Origin: Akkermansia sp.
GTDB lineage: Bacteria; Verrucomicrobiota; Verrucomicrobiia; Verrucomicrobiales; Akkermansiaceae
DNA length: 42,040 bases
Assembly (NCBI GenBank): GCA_017399165.1
Contig: JAFQEF010000074.1
Coordinates: 1 to 42,040 of the forward strand
Direction: 5' to 3'
Below the pieces are notes generated by a model that made no database searches, was not told the DNA's origin, and was given only the letters and a program-made list of their open reading frames with translations. Below, piece by piece: positions 17,726 through 25,033 of the stretch. Each line of letters starts with the position of its first letter. The first letter of the stretch is position 1. Made by a program: the position numbers and the translations under genes.

Positions 17726-18673
17726 TTAATCATAATATGAATAGGGATTCACATTATTTGATTGAATTATAGGATAATATTTTTTACATGTACTAATCCA
17801 ATACGCCTTCAGCTCCGGCGGCAATATATGATGCCCCACGCCTATATTTTCCATATCCAGAATATACCGTTCGATATTACTTAAACCGGCACGATCTATA
17901 TAATAAAGAACAGAAACAATAGGAGAAAAAGGCCCGGCCTCAAAATGCATATATTCGTGGTCGTTATGCAATTGCTGTAATCTGACGGAGATTTCACAAA
18001 AAGCTTGATATGAGCGTTTTTCTGCAAGCATATAGAGCACTTGAAGACTACATCTTTTCATATCCAGCAGTTTTTCAAATAAAAAAATATTTTTACAGCC
18101 TAAGATAGCCATCTGTATTTTAATGTCATCATATTTAGAATATGGGGTTAGTCTGCAACGTACCGCATCTAAATCTGAAATCGGCATATATTGGCGGCGT
18201 GAAGAGCGTTTTTTGCTTAACCCCCGCTCTCTTTTTGTATATTTCCAATAGTGATGAAAATAACAAGCAAAACCTTCTTGAGATTGAGCTGCTATATGAA
18301 AAACGTGCACATTTTCACTTTTGTAGGGGACAGTCGATTGGGAATTATCAGTATAATCATCCACGCATGCGCCATTTTCAATAAGCAACTCTGCAATGTC
18401 ATGTTGATTATAATATAGAGCAAACATAAGCGGGGTGTATCCGGGTATAACAGCCCCCTCCATATCCCGGTAAATTCTTTTACTTAACACCGTAGTATCC
18501 GCTAAAAGCTTTTTGACAGCATTTGCATCCCCCGCATAAATGGCAGTATAAATTTGCGAAATCTCAATTCCCGCTCGGGATGCTAATGATTCATTTTTAT
18601 CTGCATTAAAAAAAGAGGCAGAAGCAAACCCCAAGCTTGTTATCATGAGTATAAATACTAATAATTTTTTCAT
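17726..18673 (-). CDS. Secreted ankyrin-repeat protein
   Basis: The N-terminus MKKLLVFILMITSLGFASA is a clear signal peptide, so the protein is exported. Residues about 35-110 hold at least two ankyrin-like units (IYTAIYAGDANAVKKLLADT; GYTPLMFALYYNQHDIAELL, then IENGACVDDY). The remainder is less regular, includes an arginine-rich patch (KRERGLSKKRSSRRQ) and is rich in Cys and Tyr. The gene is AT-rich compared with acnA and the amidases, suggesting a different origin. It stands alone between two repeat regions. Ankyrin repeats bind proteins; the partner is unknown. Confidence 0.75.
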   Translation of the reverse strand: MKKLLVFILMITSLGFASASFFNADKNESLASRAGIEISQIYTAIYAGDANAVKKLLADTTVLSKRIYRDMEGAVIPGYTPLMFALYYNQHDIAELLIENGACVDDYTDNSQSTVPYKSENVHVFHIAAQSQEGFACYFHHYWKYTKRERGLSKKRSSRRQYMPISDLDAVRCRLTPYSKYDDIKIQMAILGCKNIFLFEKLLDMKRCSLQVLYMLAEKRSYQAFCEISVRLQQLHNDHEYMHFEAGPFSPIVSVLYYIDRAGLSNIERYILDMENIGVGHHILPPELKAYWISTCKKYYPIIQSNNVNPYSYYD

Positions 18674-18941
18674 TATATGAAGATTCTTACTTAATTAACC
18701 TCGAGAGGAGTCTGCGATTTTGTTTAACTATTCAGAGAATAGCATTTTTCTGAAATAATAGCAATGTTTTTTGACTATTATCATCATGCATGGGAACAAT
18801 TAGTAAAATGGCAATTTATAGGGGATGCCCTGTGAGCGAATACCCGCCGAAATCAGAACCTCGTGGGGACGATATATGGAGACCGGGTGTGGAGCCAGCG
18901 GATGCACACGCATGAATTGCGGTTGTTGTCATAATTTTGCC
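18674..18941. repeat. Intergenic stretch upstream of the amidases
   Basis: Positions 18789-18824 hold a good copy of the dispersed motif (gggaacaattagtaaaatgg then caatttataggg). Part of 18880-18925 (gtggagccagcgg, gaattgcgg) weakly resembles an arm of the 17259-17696 element. I see no gene. Confidence 0.55.
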
Positions 18942-18971
18942 TTGTCAAACCCGCGGCTTGCATGTTAGCAT
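18942..18971 (+). promoter_or_regulatory. Promoter of the amidase operon
   Basis: TTGTCA (18942-18947), 18-bp spacer, TAGCAT (18966-18971). The ATG at 18978 follows 6 nt later, predicting a leaderless transcript. Confidence 0.55.
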
Positions 18972-18977
18972 GGGCGT

Positions 18978-20045
18978 ATGCGCCTGATTCTGCAATATGT
19001 GATGTTGATGCTGACCCTGACACTGGGGGCAGCTACGGCATTTCATGCACAGGCAGATGACACGGATTGGCAGGTATGGAAGGTAGGAGGCGTTGAGTAT
19101 GTAGAGGTTGAGGATGCCTGCAAGTTTTACAAATATCTACCGAAACAGGGGCGCCCCGGGTTCAAATCTTACGGCTCTGCCCAGCATACTATCTCCGTAA
19201 AGGCGAATAAGCAGGACTTTTACGTTAATAACTACCGCTATATTCTCTCCTACCCCATCAAGGAGCACAACGGTAAGTTGTTGATATCTGCGGTGGATAT
19301 GAAGAAGCTGGTGGACCCCGTGCTGCGCCCCACCTACAACAAGCAGGCAGGCGTTATCACCACAGTGGTGATAGATGCCGGACACGGCGGACACGATGCC
19401 GGAGCCGTTAGCCCCTGGGCACGCGAAAAAGACTGCAATTTGGCCGTGGCTCGCAAGGTGAGAGACAAGCTGAAAAAGGCGGGGATCTCTGTGGTGATGA
19501 CGCGCGACTCGGATGTATTTTTAACCTTGGGGGAGCGCGTAGCCATTGCCAACAAGACCCCCAATTGCGTGTTTGTAAGCATACACCATAACTCCGGCCG
19601 CCGCGCTGCCAAAGGTATAGAGACATTCACCCTGGCACCGCACGGTACAACATCCCCCTTCGCGCGCACCCGCAGAAGAGAATCTTTGGCAGGCAACAAC
19701 CAAGACAGTGCCAACATTGCCTTGGCCACGGCCATACACAGCCGAGCCATACGCAACACCGGTGCCATAGACCGCGGGATTCAGCGCGCGCGTTTCTCGG
19801 TGCTCTGCACCATTACCCGCCCCGCCGTGCTGTTTGAGGGTGGTTTCGTATCCAGCCCCGAGGAAGGCAAGCTCATCTCCACCAATGCTTACCGAGAGAA
19901 ATTGGCAGACAGTATTACGCAGGGTATTTTAAGCTACATTGCCACGGTTCAGGCAAAACCCCTTAAGCAGCGCAACACCCACACCGGTGGTGGAACGATT
20001 CACGGCGGCGGCAACCGCTACAGGGGCTCCACACGCCTCAGGTAA
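18978..20045 (+). CDS. N-acetylmuramoyl-L-alanine amidase (Amidase_3), active form
   Basis: Exported zinc amidase of 355 residues that cleaves the bond between MurNAc and L-Ala in peptidoglycan. A signal peptide ends near residue 26 (AFHAQA). Residues about 30-120 form a small domain resembling the stalk/copper-amine-oxidase-N type (VGGVEYVEVEDACKFYKYL, then LVDPVLRPTY). The catalytic domain begins VVIDAGHGGHDAGA. Expected zinc ligands are H136, E150 (WAREKD) and H203 (SIHHN); the catalytic Glu is E287 (AVLFEGGFVSSPEE). The C-terminus is short and basic. It is the first gene of a two-gene operon with a paralogue 27 bp downstream. All catalytic residues are present. Confidence 0.93.
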   Translation: MRLILQYVMLMLTLTLGAATAFHAQADDTDWQVWKVGGVEYVEVEDACKFYKYLPKQGRPGFKSYGSAQHTISVKANKQDFYVNNYRYILSYPIKEHNGKLLISAVDMKKLVDPVLRPTYNKQAGVITTVVIDAGHGGHDAGAVSPWAREKDCNLAVARKVRDKLKKAGISVVMTRDSDVFLTLGERVAIANKTPNCVFVSIHHNSGRRAAKGIETFTLAPHGTTSPFARTRRRESLAGNNQDSANIALATAIHSRAIRNTGAIDRGIQRARFSVLCTITRPAVLFEGGFVSSPEEGKLISTNAYREKLADSITQGILSYIATVQAKPLKQRNTHTGGGTIHGGGNRYRGSTRLR

Positions 20046-20072
20046 GCAAAATATAACCCACCCCCGCATACC

Positions 20073-21218
20073 ATGAAGGCCCGCCATATTCTCCCCCTGC
20101 TCCCGGCATTACTGCCACTGCTCACGCCCATGCCCCTGCATGCGGATGAGGCCATGGAGTGGCAGGCTACCACCCTCAACGGCGAGAAATACTACGGGCT
20201 GCACCTGCTGCGCACGTTTTACAAACTGACCACATCCGACAAAAAGGGGAAAGACGGGGAGCAAATGACCCGCAACTCCGCTTTCTCGCTGGGGTTGACA
20301 CCGGGTAAGAGAGAGGCCACCATCAGCGGCTATCGCGTAAGGCTGAGCACCCCCGTAGCGCAGGATGCCTCCGGGGAACTGATGGTGTCCGAAACGGATT
20401 TTGTGAAGCTCATAGACCCCATCTTGCGCCCCACCTACATCAATGAGAGACGAGACATTAAGACCGTGATACTGGACCCGGGGCACGGCGGCACGGATTC
20501 CGGCAATAAAACACCCTTGCTCAACGAGAGTGTTTACACGCTTCAACTGGCACAGGAACTGGCTGAGGAGCTCAAAAAACAAGGGCTCAATGTGGTGCTC
20601 ACCCGAAACGGCAATCATGATGTAAGTGACACAGAGCGCGTGGAGGTGGCGGCAAATTGCCATAACGCCATCTTTATCAGCCTGCACCTCAACGGCGGGA
20701 GGTCCGATGTATACGGAGTAGAGACCTACACAACCGCGCCACTCGCCGCCGGCAAAAGAGCCATGGAGGGCAACCGCCATGATGCCGCCAATGCAGCACT
20801 GGCCTTTGCGTTGCATTCTCACATGGTAGCGGCTACTAAAGCACCTGACCGCGCCTTGCGCCGCGCCTACTATACCTTGCTTAACACCATGCCCTGCCCC
20901 GCAGCCATGGTCATGGTGGGCTATTGCACCAACGAAAAAGAGGCAGCCAACTTGGCGGCAGATACCTACCGAGCCGAGCTGGTAAAAGGGCTTGCAGCCG
21001 GTATCATCACGTTTAAGAACGCTATTCGCCCGGGTGCGCAGATTACGGTGCCTGCAGCAGCACCTAAGCCCCAACCACCTGCACCCATTGCCAAACCCAC
21101 CACCCCGGAGAAACCCAAGCAGGCAACCACGCCCAAGAAAAACAGCGGCTCCGCCGCCAAAAATACCTCCAAAAAAAGCAGCTCCAAGGGCAAAAACCGC
21201 CGCCGCAACCGCAGATAA
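20073..21218 (+). CDS. Amidase_3 paralogue lacking the catalytic glutamate
   Basis: A 381-residue paralogue of the preceding gene with the same layout: signal peptide (ending MPLHA), stalk-like domain (LNGEKYYGLHLLRTFYKL; KLIDPILRPTY) and Amidase_3 domain. The zinc ligands H138 (DPGHGGTDSG), E152 (LLNESV) and H205 (SLHLN) are kept. The catalytic Glu of the motif VxxE(G/V)xF is Met281 (AAMVMVGYCTN), aligned without gaps to E287 of its neighbour. It therefore probably binds zinc and glycan without cleaving, perhaps as a regulator or scaffold for the active copy. The tail after residue 315 is Pro/Ala-rich, then strongly basic (KKSSSKGKNRRRNRR), and may contact peptidoglycan, nucleic acid or membrane phosphates. 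Confidence 0.9.
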   Translation: MKARHILPLLPALLPLLTPMPLHADEAMEWQATTLNGEKYYGLHLLRTFYKLTTSDKKGKDGEQMTRNSAFSLGLTPGKREATISGYRVRLSTPVAQDASGELMVSETDFVKLIDPILRPTYINERRDIKTVILDPGHGGTDSGNKTPLLNESVYTLQLAQELAEELKKQGLNVVLTRNGNHDVSDTERVEVAANCHNAIFISLHLNGGRSDVYGVETYTTAPLAAGKRAMEGNRHDAANAALAFALHSHMVAATKAPDRALRRAYYTLLNTMPCPAAMVMVGYCTNEKEAANLAADTYRAELVKGLAAGIITFKNAIRPGAQITVPAAAPKPQPPAPIAKPTTPEKPKQATTPKKNSGSAAKNTSKKSSSKGKNRRRNRR

Positions 21219-21291
21219 TGATTTTTTGTGGATTTTATTGCAGATTTTTTCACAAAAATTATAAAATTTAAAAAAAATCCGAACTTTGCTC

Positions 21292-21319
21292 TTGACGTTC
21301 CGAAAAAAAAGGGTATCAT
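21292..21319 (+). promoter_or_regulatory. Strong promoter of the small-peptide transcript
   Basis: TTGACG (21292-21297), 16-bp spacer rich in A, TATCAT (21314-21319), with an AT-rich stretch upstream that could act as an UP element. Transcription should begin near 21326, about 55 nt before the peptide ATG. Confidence 0.7.
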
Positions 21320-21380
21320 CAGTCCGCACTCCTACGGAGTGTATGACAAACGAACAAAAAATCAGTAAGAACTAAGAGCC

Positions 21381-21482
21381 ATGATTAAGACCATCGCCAT
21401 TCTTCTCGGCCTTACAGCTGTTACCGCCGCTGCCAACACGCTGCCCCCCACCCCGGAGGCTCCTGTTGCCGTTCAGCGCTGA
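21381..21482 (+). CDS. Predicted 33-residue secreted peptide
   Basis: The frame reads MIKTIAILLGLTAVTAAANT, then LPPTPEAPVAVQR and a TGA stop. It has a short basic start, a hydrophobic core and a plausible AAA/ANT cleavage region, leaving a Pro-rich mature peptide of about 15 residues. There is no lipobox Cys. It sits inside its own transcription unit, with a near-consensus promoter 61 nt upstream and a terminator ending at 21592. The family is not recognised. The leader contains a 10-codon frame (21343-21375) and a small hairpin (cactcctacggagtg); the 80-nt tail after the stop can fold (ctcgg/ccgag; ctgc/gcag), so the RNA may also act on its own. Confidence 0.6.
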   Translation: MIKTIAILLGLTAVTAAANTLPPTPEAPVAVQR

Positions 21483-21563
21483 TTTAGGCTAAAGATGCCG
21501 AGCCAACTATCCTCGGGAATGAATCCGAGCGGCCTGCGCTGAGATGCAGTGCACCCCAGATCA

Positions 21564-21592
21564 CCATACCGCAACGTATGGGGATTTTTTTT
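21564..21592 (+). terminator. Rho-independent terminator of the small-peptide transcript
   Basis: Stem CCATAC / GTATGG around a 6-nt loop, then GGA and a run of eight T (21585-21592). Confidence 0.75.
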
Positions 21593-21600
21593 GCCCGGAT

Positions 21601-21873
21601 TCAGAACAGTCCCCGCTCTTCCCTCTGTTTCAATTTTACAGCATTAAGGTGGTAGCCGAATCTGCGCACATCACTACGCAGAAAGAAATGTTTGAGCCTG
21701 AGCCCCTGTGCCGTGCGGTGGCGTATGCACACGGGCTCCATCAATCCATCCTTCACATACCGAAACAGGGTGCTGCGGGAAATGCGCAGGTAGCACATAA
21801 CATCTGCCGCACACATGTATTTGGGCGGTATCTCTCGCAACTCTTTGCGGCGAGCCTCTGCCACAATGCACAC
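21601..21873 (-). CDS. HTH domain protein (second half of an amber-split gene?)
   Basis: A 90-residue frame with a MerR/excisionase-like HTH (MCAADVMCYLRISRSTLFRY, then VKDGLMEPV), followed by a probable wing (TAQGLRLKHFFLRSDVRRF). It begins with GTG immediately after the TAG of the upstream frame and in the same reading frame, so the two read as one protein of about 184 codons apart from that single stop. If it is translated alone, GTG at 21871-21873 is the start. Family-type pairs of HTH domains joined in one chain make the split-gene reading attractive. Confidence 0.65.
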   Translation of the reverse strand: MCIVAEARRKELREIPPKYMCAADVMCYLRISRSTLFRYVKDGLMEPVCIRHRTAQGLRLKHFFLRSDVRRFGYHLNAVKLKQREERGLF

Positions 21874-22155
21874 CTACTGCTTGTCCCAATACCAAGTCGG
21901 TGGCTTGCTCTCTCGCTTGACCTTACATTTGCGCACCTCTGTCTTATCTAACAACATTCGGGCAGATGATGGCCGGCAACCCAATATCTCCGCGGCCTCC
22001 GCCGTGCTGATTCCCCATGCGGGCGGCGTGTCCTCCACCTCCTCTTCCTCTACAGCCCGGAGCATTTCGGCAGGATATTTGAGCCCCTGTATGTCGAATA
22101 GTCTCACGCCACGCGCCCCTATTAACCGACGGGGTATGATATTTCTCCTTACCAT
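21874..22155 (-). CDS. HTH domain protein (first half of an amber-split gene?)
   Basis: The 93-residue frame opens with basic MVRRNIIPRRLIGARGVRLF and an acidic linker (EEEEVEDTPP). It continues with an HTH (GISTAEAAEILGCRPSSARM, then LLDK) and ends PPTWYWDKQ at an amber codon (21874-21876). The next codon continues VCIVAEARRKEL in the same frame, which reads naturally as a continuous helix. It is probably a DNA-binding protein related to excisionases. No integrase or transposase is nearby, so it may be chromosomal. Nothing recognisable lies upstream between 22156 and 22413. Confidence 0.65.
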   Translation of the reverse strand: MVRRNIIPRRLIGARGVRLFDIQGLKYPAEMLRAVEEEEVEDTPPAWGISTAEAAEILGCRPSSARMLLDKTEVRKCKVKRESKPPTWYWDKQ

Positions 22156-22413
22156 ATATGCTCTCTACCTGTTTCTATATAGGCCCTTTACCCCCAAATT
22201 TTCCTTCTCCCCGGCTCTGAGTAACGTGTATGCATGTGGGGTGAGAATATACGCTTGCGCATTACGGAAAGGCAAGCAAAATATTCTATACACTTATACA
22301 GAATAATTAATAAGGAGAAAATCAAGAAAAGATAACCATGCAAGCAAGCACACGGGTAAACACATGGCGTAATAGAGCAATGCTCAGAGCATCAAAAAAC
22401 TTTGTAGAAAAAA

Positions 22414-23007
22414 CTACTCCATACGAGCAGCCTTGCGCCCGTATACTGTGCGGGGGTAGAGGGAGGCCGCACGGGCATAGAGCTCTCTCGCCCCGGCAGA
22501 GTCCCCCATGCGAGAGAATCTCATTTTAGCGGCACGGTATAGGAACATGGCGCGGTCTTGCGCAGAATCCGCATGCTCTGCCCCCTGCAACAGGGCAGCG
22601 AGGGTCTCGGGCAGATTATGGAAGGTATCATCGTAGAGGGCGGCAAGCTCGGACCACACGCGGGCGCGACCTTTATCCTGCTCTACCAGGGCAAGGAACT
22701 CCGGCAGCAGGGAGGAATCCTTACTGCTGCGAATACGTGCAGCAAGGGCAAGCAGGGGGTCATCTTGAGCAGAATAGCCACCACCGTATACGGAGGTACT
22801 GAAAACGCGCCCGATAAAAGGCAATACCCAAGCCCGAAAGGCCAGCCCCTCCCACACGGCAATAATTAAAACGCCCCCGAACACATAGACGAGGGCGTTA
22901 GAAGCATCCCCGACATGAATAAGTTGCATGACCACTGTTTGCACCACGACCCAAAAAACAGCCACGGGCAAAGCCATTATCAAGAAACGCAGCAGCAACT
23001 TTTTCAT
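22414..23007 (-). CDS. Membrane-anchored TPR-like protein
   Basis: Not assigned to a named family. Two hydrophobic segments (about residues 5-30, LLRFLIMALPVAVFWVVVQT; and 38-65, ALVYVFGGVLIIAVWEGLAF) anchor it in the inner membrane. They are followed by about 120 residues of helical repeat character resembling tetratricopeptide repeats (PLLALAARIRSSKDSSLLPE; ARVWSELAALYDDT; AGARELYARAASLYP). It starts 27 bp after the LolA-like gene on the same strand and probably shares its promoter, which suggests a role in envelope assembly. TPR-like domains usually bind proteins. Confidence 0.7.
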   Translation of the reverse strand: MKKLLLRFLIMALPVAVFWVVVQTVVMQLIHVGDASNALVYVFGGVLIIAVWEGLAFRAWVLPFIGRVFSTSVYGGGYSAQDDPLLALAARIRSSKDSSLLPEFLALVEQDKGRARVWSELAALYDDTFHNLPETLAALLQGAEHADSAQDRAMFLYRAAKMRFSRMGDSAGARELYARAASLYPRTVYGRKAARME

Positions 23008-23034
23008 ACCGGCATAACGGCATGGGCAGAAACC

Positions 23035-23760
23035 TTATTTCTTAAGGTCCTCCATGTCCATATAGTTGATGGAAAGATTACGGTTGGGGTCCTTGGGGTC
23101 TCTCACCTCAAGTTTCATTTGCTTGAAGAACCATCTGCCGTCATCCAAACGCTGAACGGAGGTAATGGTGAAACGCTTCTTGAGCTTGCCGTCTTTTCCA
23201 TAGCCGTCAATTTGCCAAGAGGTGCCGTTCTCTTTATCTACCCACATGCGCACCCACGCGAACTGGCCCACAGAGGGCTTGGGGTTAGCAACCTCAACAA
23301 TGTGGCAATCTCGCCCTTTGATGCGGCAGTTGGCGGGGTCGTTAATGAGCTTGGCTCCCTTCCAGTACAGGAAACGCAGCGAGAGATCCTCGTAGCATAC
23401 ATCCGTACCGGCAATGGGGGCTGAGTAGCCGGAGGCAGACATCACCTGAGCCTTACCCTTAACCACGCGGATGAGGTCCACATTCTTCTCCTTAATGCGC
23501 ACGTCAAAGCGGTTCCAGGCATTGTTCTGCTTGTACTGGAACACGATGGTCTCACCGCGGGAGCTCAGACTGAACGGAATTTTGACAGCCCCCTTGCGGA
23601 TGGCACCCATCACATCCGTATTACCCTGGTTCACCGTCATGTTGCGCATGATGTAGAGCAACTCATCGGCATCCACCGCATCCTCCTGAGCCTGAGCAGG
23701 TACCACCATGGCCACCAACGCAGCCATGCCTACAAAAAAAGCTGATAAAAATTTTCTCAT
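23035..23760 (-). CDS. LolA-like outer membrane lipoprotein-sorting protein family
   Basis: A 241-residue exported protein; the signal peptide ends VPAQA. The body matches the LolA-like family (PF17131 type): a half-barrel with GTDVCYEDLSLRFLYW near residue 128, the metal- or lipid-binding style MWVDKENGTSWQIDGYG, and a last strand RWFFKQMKLEV. Family members carry or sense lipids or lipoproteins in the periplasm; the exact ligand is unknown. It is the first gene of a pair with the TPR-like membrane protein. A perfect TATACT lies 6 nt before the ATG, so the mRNA should be leaderless. Confidence 0.8.
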   Translation of the reverse strand: MRKFLSAFFVGMAALVAMVVPAQAQEDAVDADELLYIMRNMTVNQGNTDVMGAIRKGAVKIPFSLSSRGETIVFQYKQNNAWNRFDVRIKEKNVDLIRVVKGKAQVMSASGYSAPIAGTDVCYEDLSLRFLYWKGAKLINDPANCRIKGRDCHIVEVANPKPSVGQFAWVRMWVDKENGTSWQIDGYGKDGKLKKRFTITSVQRLDDGRWFFKQMKLEVRDPKDPNRNLSINYMDMEDLKK

Positions 23761-23766
23761 ACGGCA

Positions 23767-23772
23767 AGTATA
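23767..23772 (-). promoter_or_regulatory. -10 box of the LolA-like gene
   Basis: TATACT on the minus strand, 6 nt before the ATG at 23760. The -35 region, 17 bp upstream (tgggcg), is poor. The call rests on the -10 match and on spacing shared with other genes here. Confidence 0.45.
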
Positions 23773-23997
23773 CTATATCATGTGGCATTCGCCCAGAATA
23801 AAATGAAGAAATGTCACAAAAAAGTTAATTATCGGTAACTAATAAAGCTTAACACGCGATATGAGCCACATAAATAGATTGACATGGGCCGCCATGAAAT
23901 GTTATAAAGCAGCTACCCACCTGAAAGATAAGCAAAAAGAAATTGATGGACAATGAGAGAATAACGATAAAGCATTCCATAGGAAGCATCTATTAAA

Positions 23998-24939
23998 ATG
24001 GAAGATAATACTAATGCAGAGAGTCATCAAAATGAATCCGCATGGTGGGTACATGCCTTCTGTTGGTGGATTTTATTAATCCCAATCTTACGTTGCACGA
24101 GGACTCGGAATTATGATGAAAGAATGTTTGGTTCTATGAGACTGATTCATGACATTTTATTTCATCCGTTATGTATAACGTTGTTCATTCTCTTAAGCGT
24201 CATTTTAGTCATTTATAACAGCCGCATCAAAGCACCCGTTATAGCCAATGTCTTAACAATATGCAAACTGGCATTGTTATTCATTATACTTTTCTTTGCC
24301 TTCAATCCTCATGCTTTAGACAAATTACCACAGATCCCGTATTCTCTGCTTTTTCTCTATTCTGCAATATGTATCAGTTATGGGGCATTGAAAAAATGGG
24401 CGATTGTTCTTTGGGTGCCTATTTGGTTCATTTCATTAATATACAGGTTAACCGAATATGCACATATCGAAATAACGCGCCGGACATTATCGGATGTATT
24501 CGGGGCAACGTGGGAAGAAGCCGCACCATACATCACTTGCGTTAATTGCCTCATACTTCTTTTATGCATAGTACTTTCCATTAATATAGCAATACTTATA
24601 CACCTTATTTTAAAAAAGGAGCGAAGAAGCAGCTTAATCAGCACCGGTTTCTTTTTCGGAAGCTTATTGATATTAGGCTTATTACCGGTAAAGAATCTTA
24701 TGCGAATGGATGAAAGTGACATATGGCCTTTGGGAAGCACAGCTTGGATTACCTGGGAATCAACCCAAGCAATTTTCGACATGCAAAGAATGGAGAACAT
24801 AAGCAATATGCCACCCGGTAAAGATACTCATGCGGGCTATGCTACCATACCGGACAACGGCTCCGTTAGTGGCAACAGACATGTAGAAATTAATGCTTAT
24901 CACAGAGATACAACACCATGGCTGAAAAAAAATCAATAA
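23998..24939 (+). CDS. Phosphoethanolamine transferase-like protein truncated before the catalytic domain
   Basis: The 313 residues contain five or six membrane segments (for example ITLFILLSVILVIYNS, LALLFIILFFAF, LILLLCIVLSINIAILI), then a periplasmic loop with RTLSDVFGATWEEAAPYI, typical of the N-terminal domain of EptA/CptA-type transferases, which modify lipid A or core sugars. The end (IPDNGSVSGNRHVEINAYHR, then DTTPWLKK) resembles the start of the sulfatase-fold domain, usually GESxxRxxxxxYGYxRxTTPxL. There it stops. The nucleophile Thr and most metal ligands, which lie further on, are absent, and GES has become NGS. A glycosyltransferase promoter follows at once, so the lost domain is not nearby. 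Probably inactive as an enzyme. The DNA is AT-rich. Confidence 0.7.
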   Translation: MEDNTNAESHQNESAWWVHAFCWWILLIPILRCTRTRNYDERMFGSMRLIHDILFHPLCITLFILLSVILVIYNSRIKAPVIANVLTICKLALLFIILFFAFNPHALDKLPQIPYSLLFLYSAICISYGALKKWAIVLWVPIWFISLIYRLTEYAHIEITRRTLSDVFGATWEEAAPYITCVNCLILLLCIVLSINIAILIHLILKKERRSSLISTGFFFGSLLILGLLPVKNLMRMDESDIWPLGSTAWITWESTQAIFDMQRMENISNMPPGKDTHAGYATIPDNGSVSGNRHVEINAYHRDTTPWLKKNQ

Positions 24940-24993
24940 TCTTATCATAAATTTCTATTGATCAACAATGAGGGAAGACGCGTCAATACAAGC

Positions 24994-25022
24994 TTGACAA
25001 TTCTAATGCGGTTAGCTAAAAT
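24994..25022 (+). promoter_or_regulatory. Promoter of the glycan gene cluster
   Basis: Consensus TTGACA (24994-24999), exactly 17 bp, TAAAAT (25017-25022). The ATG at 25034 is 11 nt later, leaving a leader of about 5 nt. Confidence 0.8.
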
Positions 25023-25033
25023 GCTTTCGCATA

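Noticed and set aside
21343..21375. Ten-codon upstream frame in the leader of the small peptide
   Set aside because: Too short to judge; no attenuator structure or codon bias links it to regulation.
21381..21592. tRNA or tmRNA in the small transcript
   Set aside because: No cloverleaf, no T-loop sequence and no CCA-like end; only local hairpins.
22338..22529. 63-codon plus-strand frame with ATG at 22338
   Set aside because: Overlaps the end of the TPR-like gene, has a basic low-information product and no promoter was seen.
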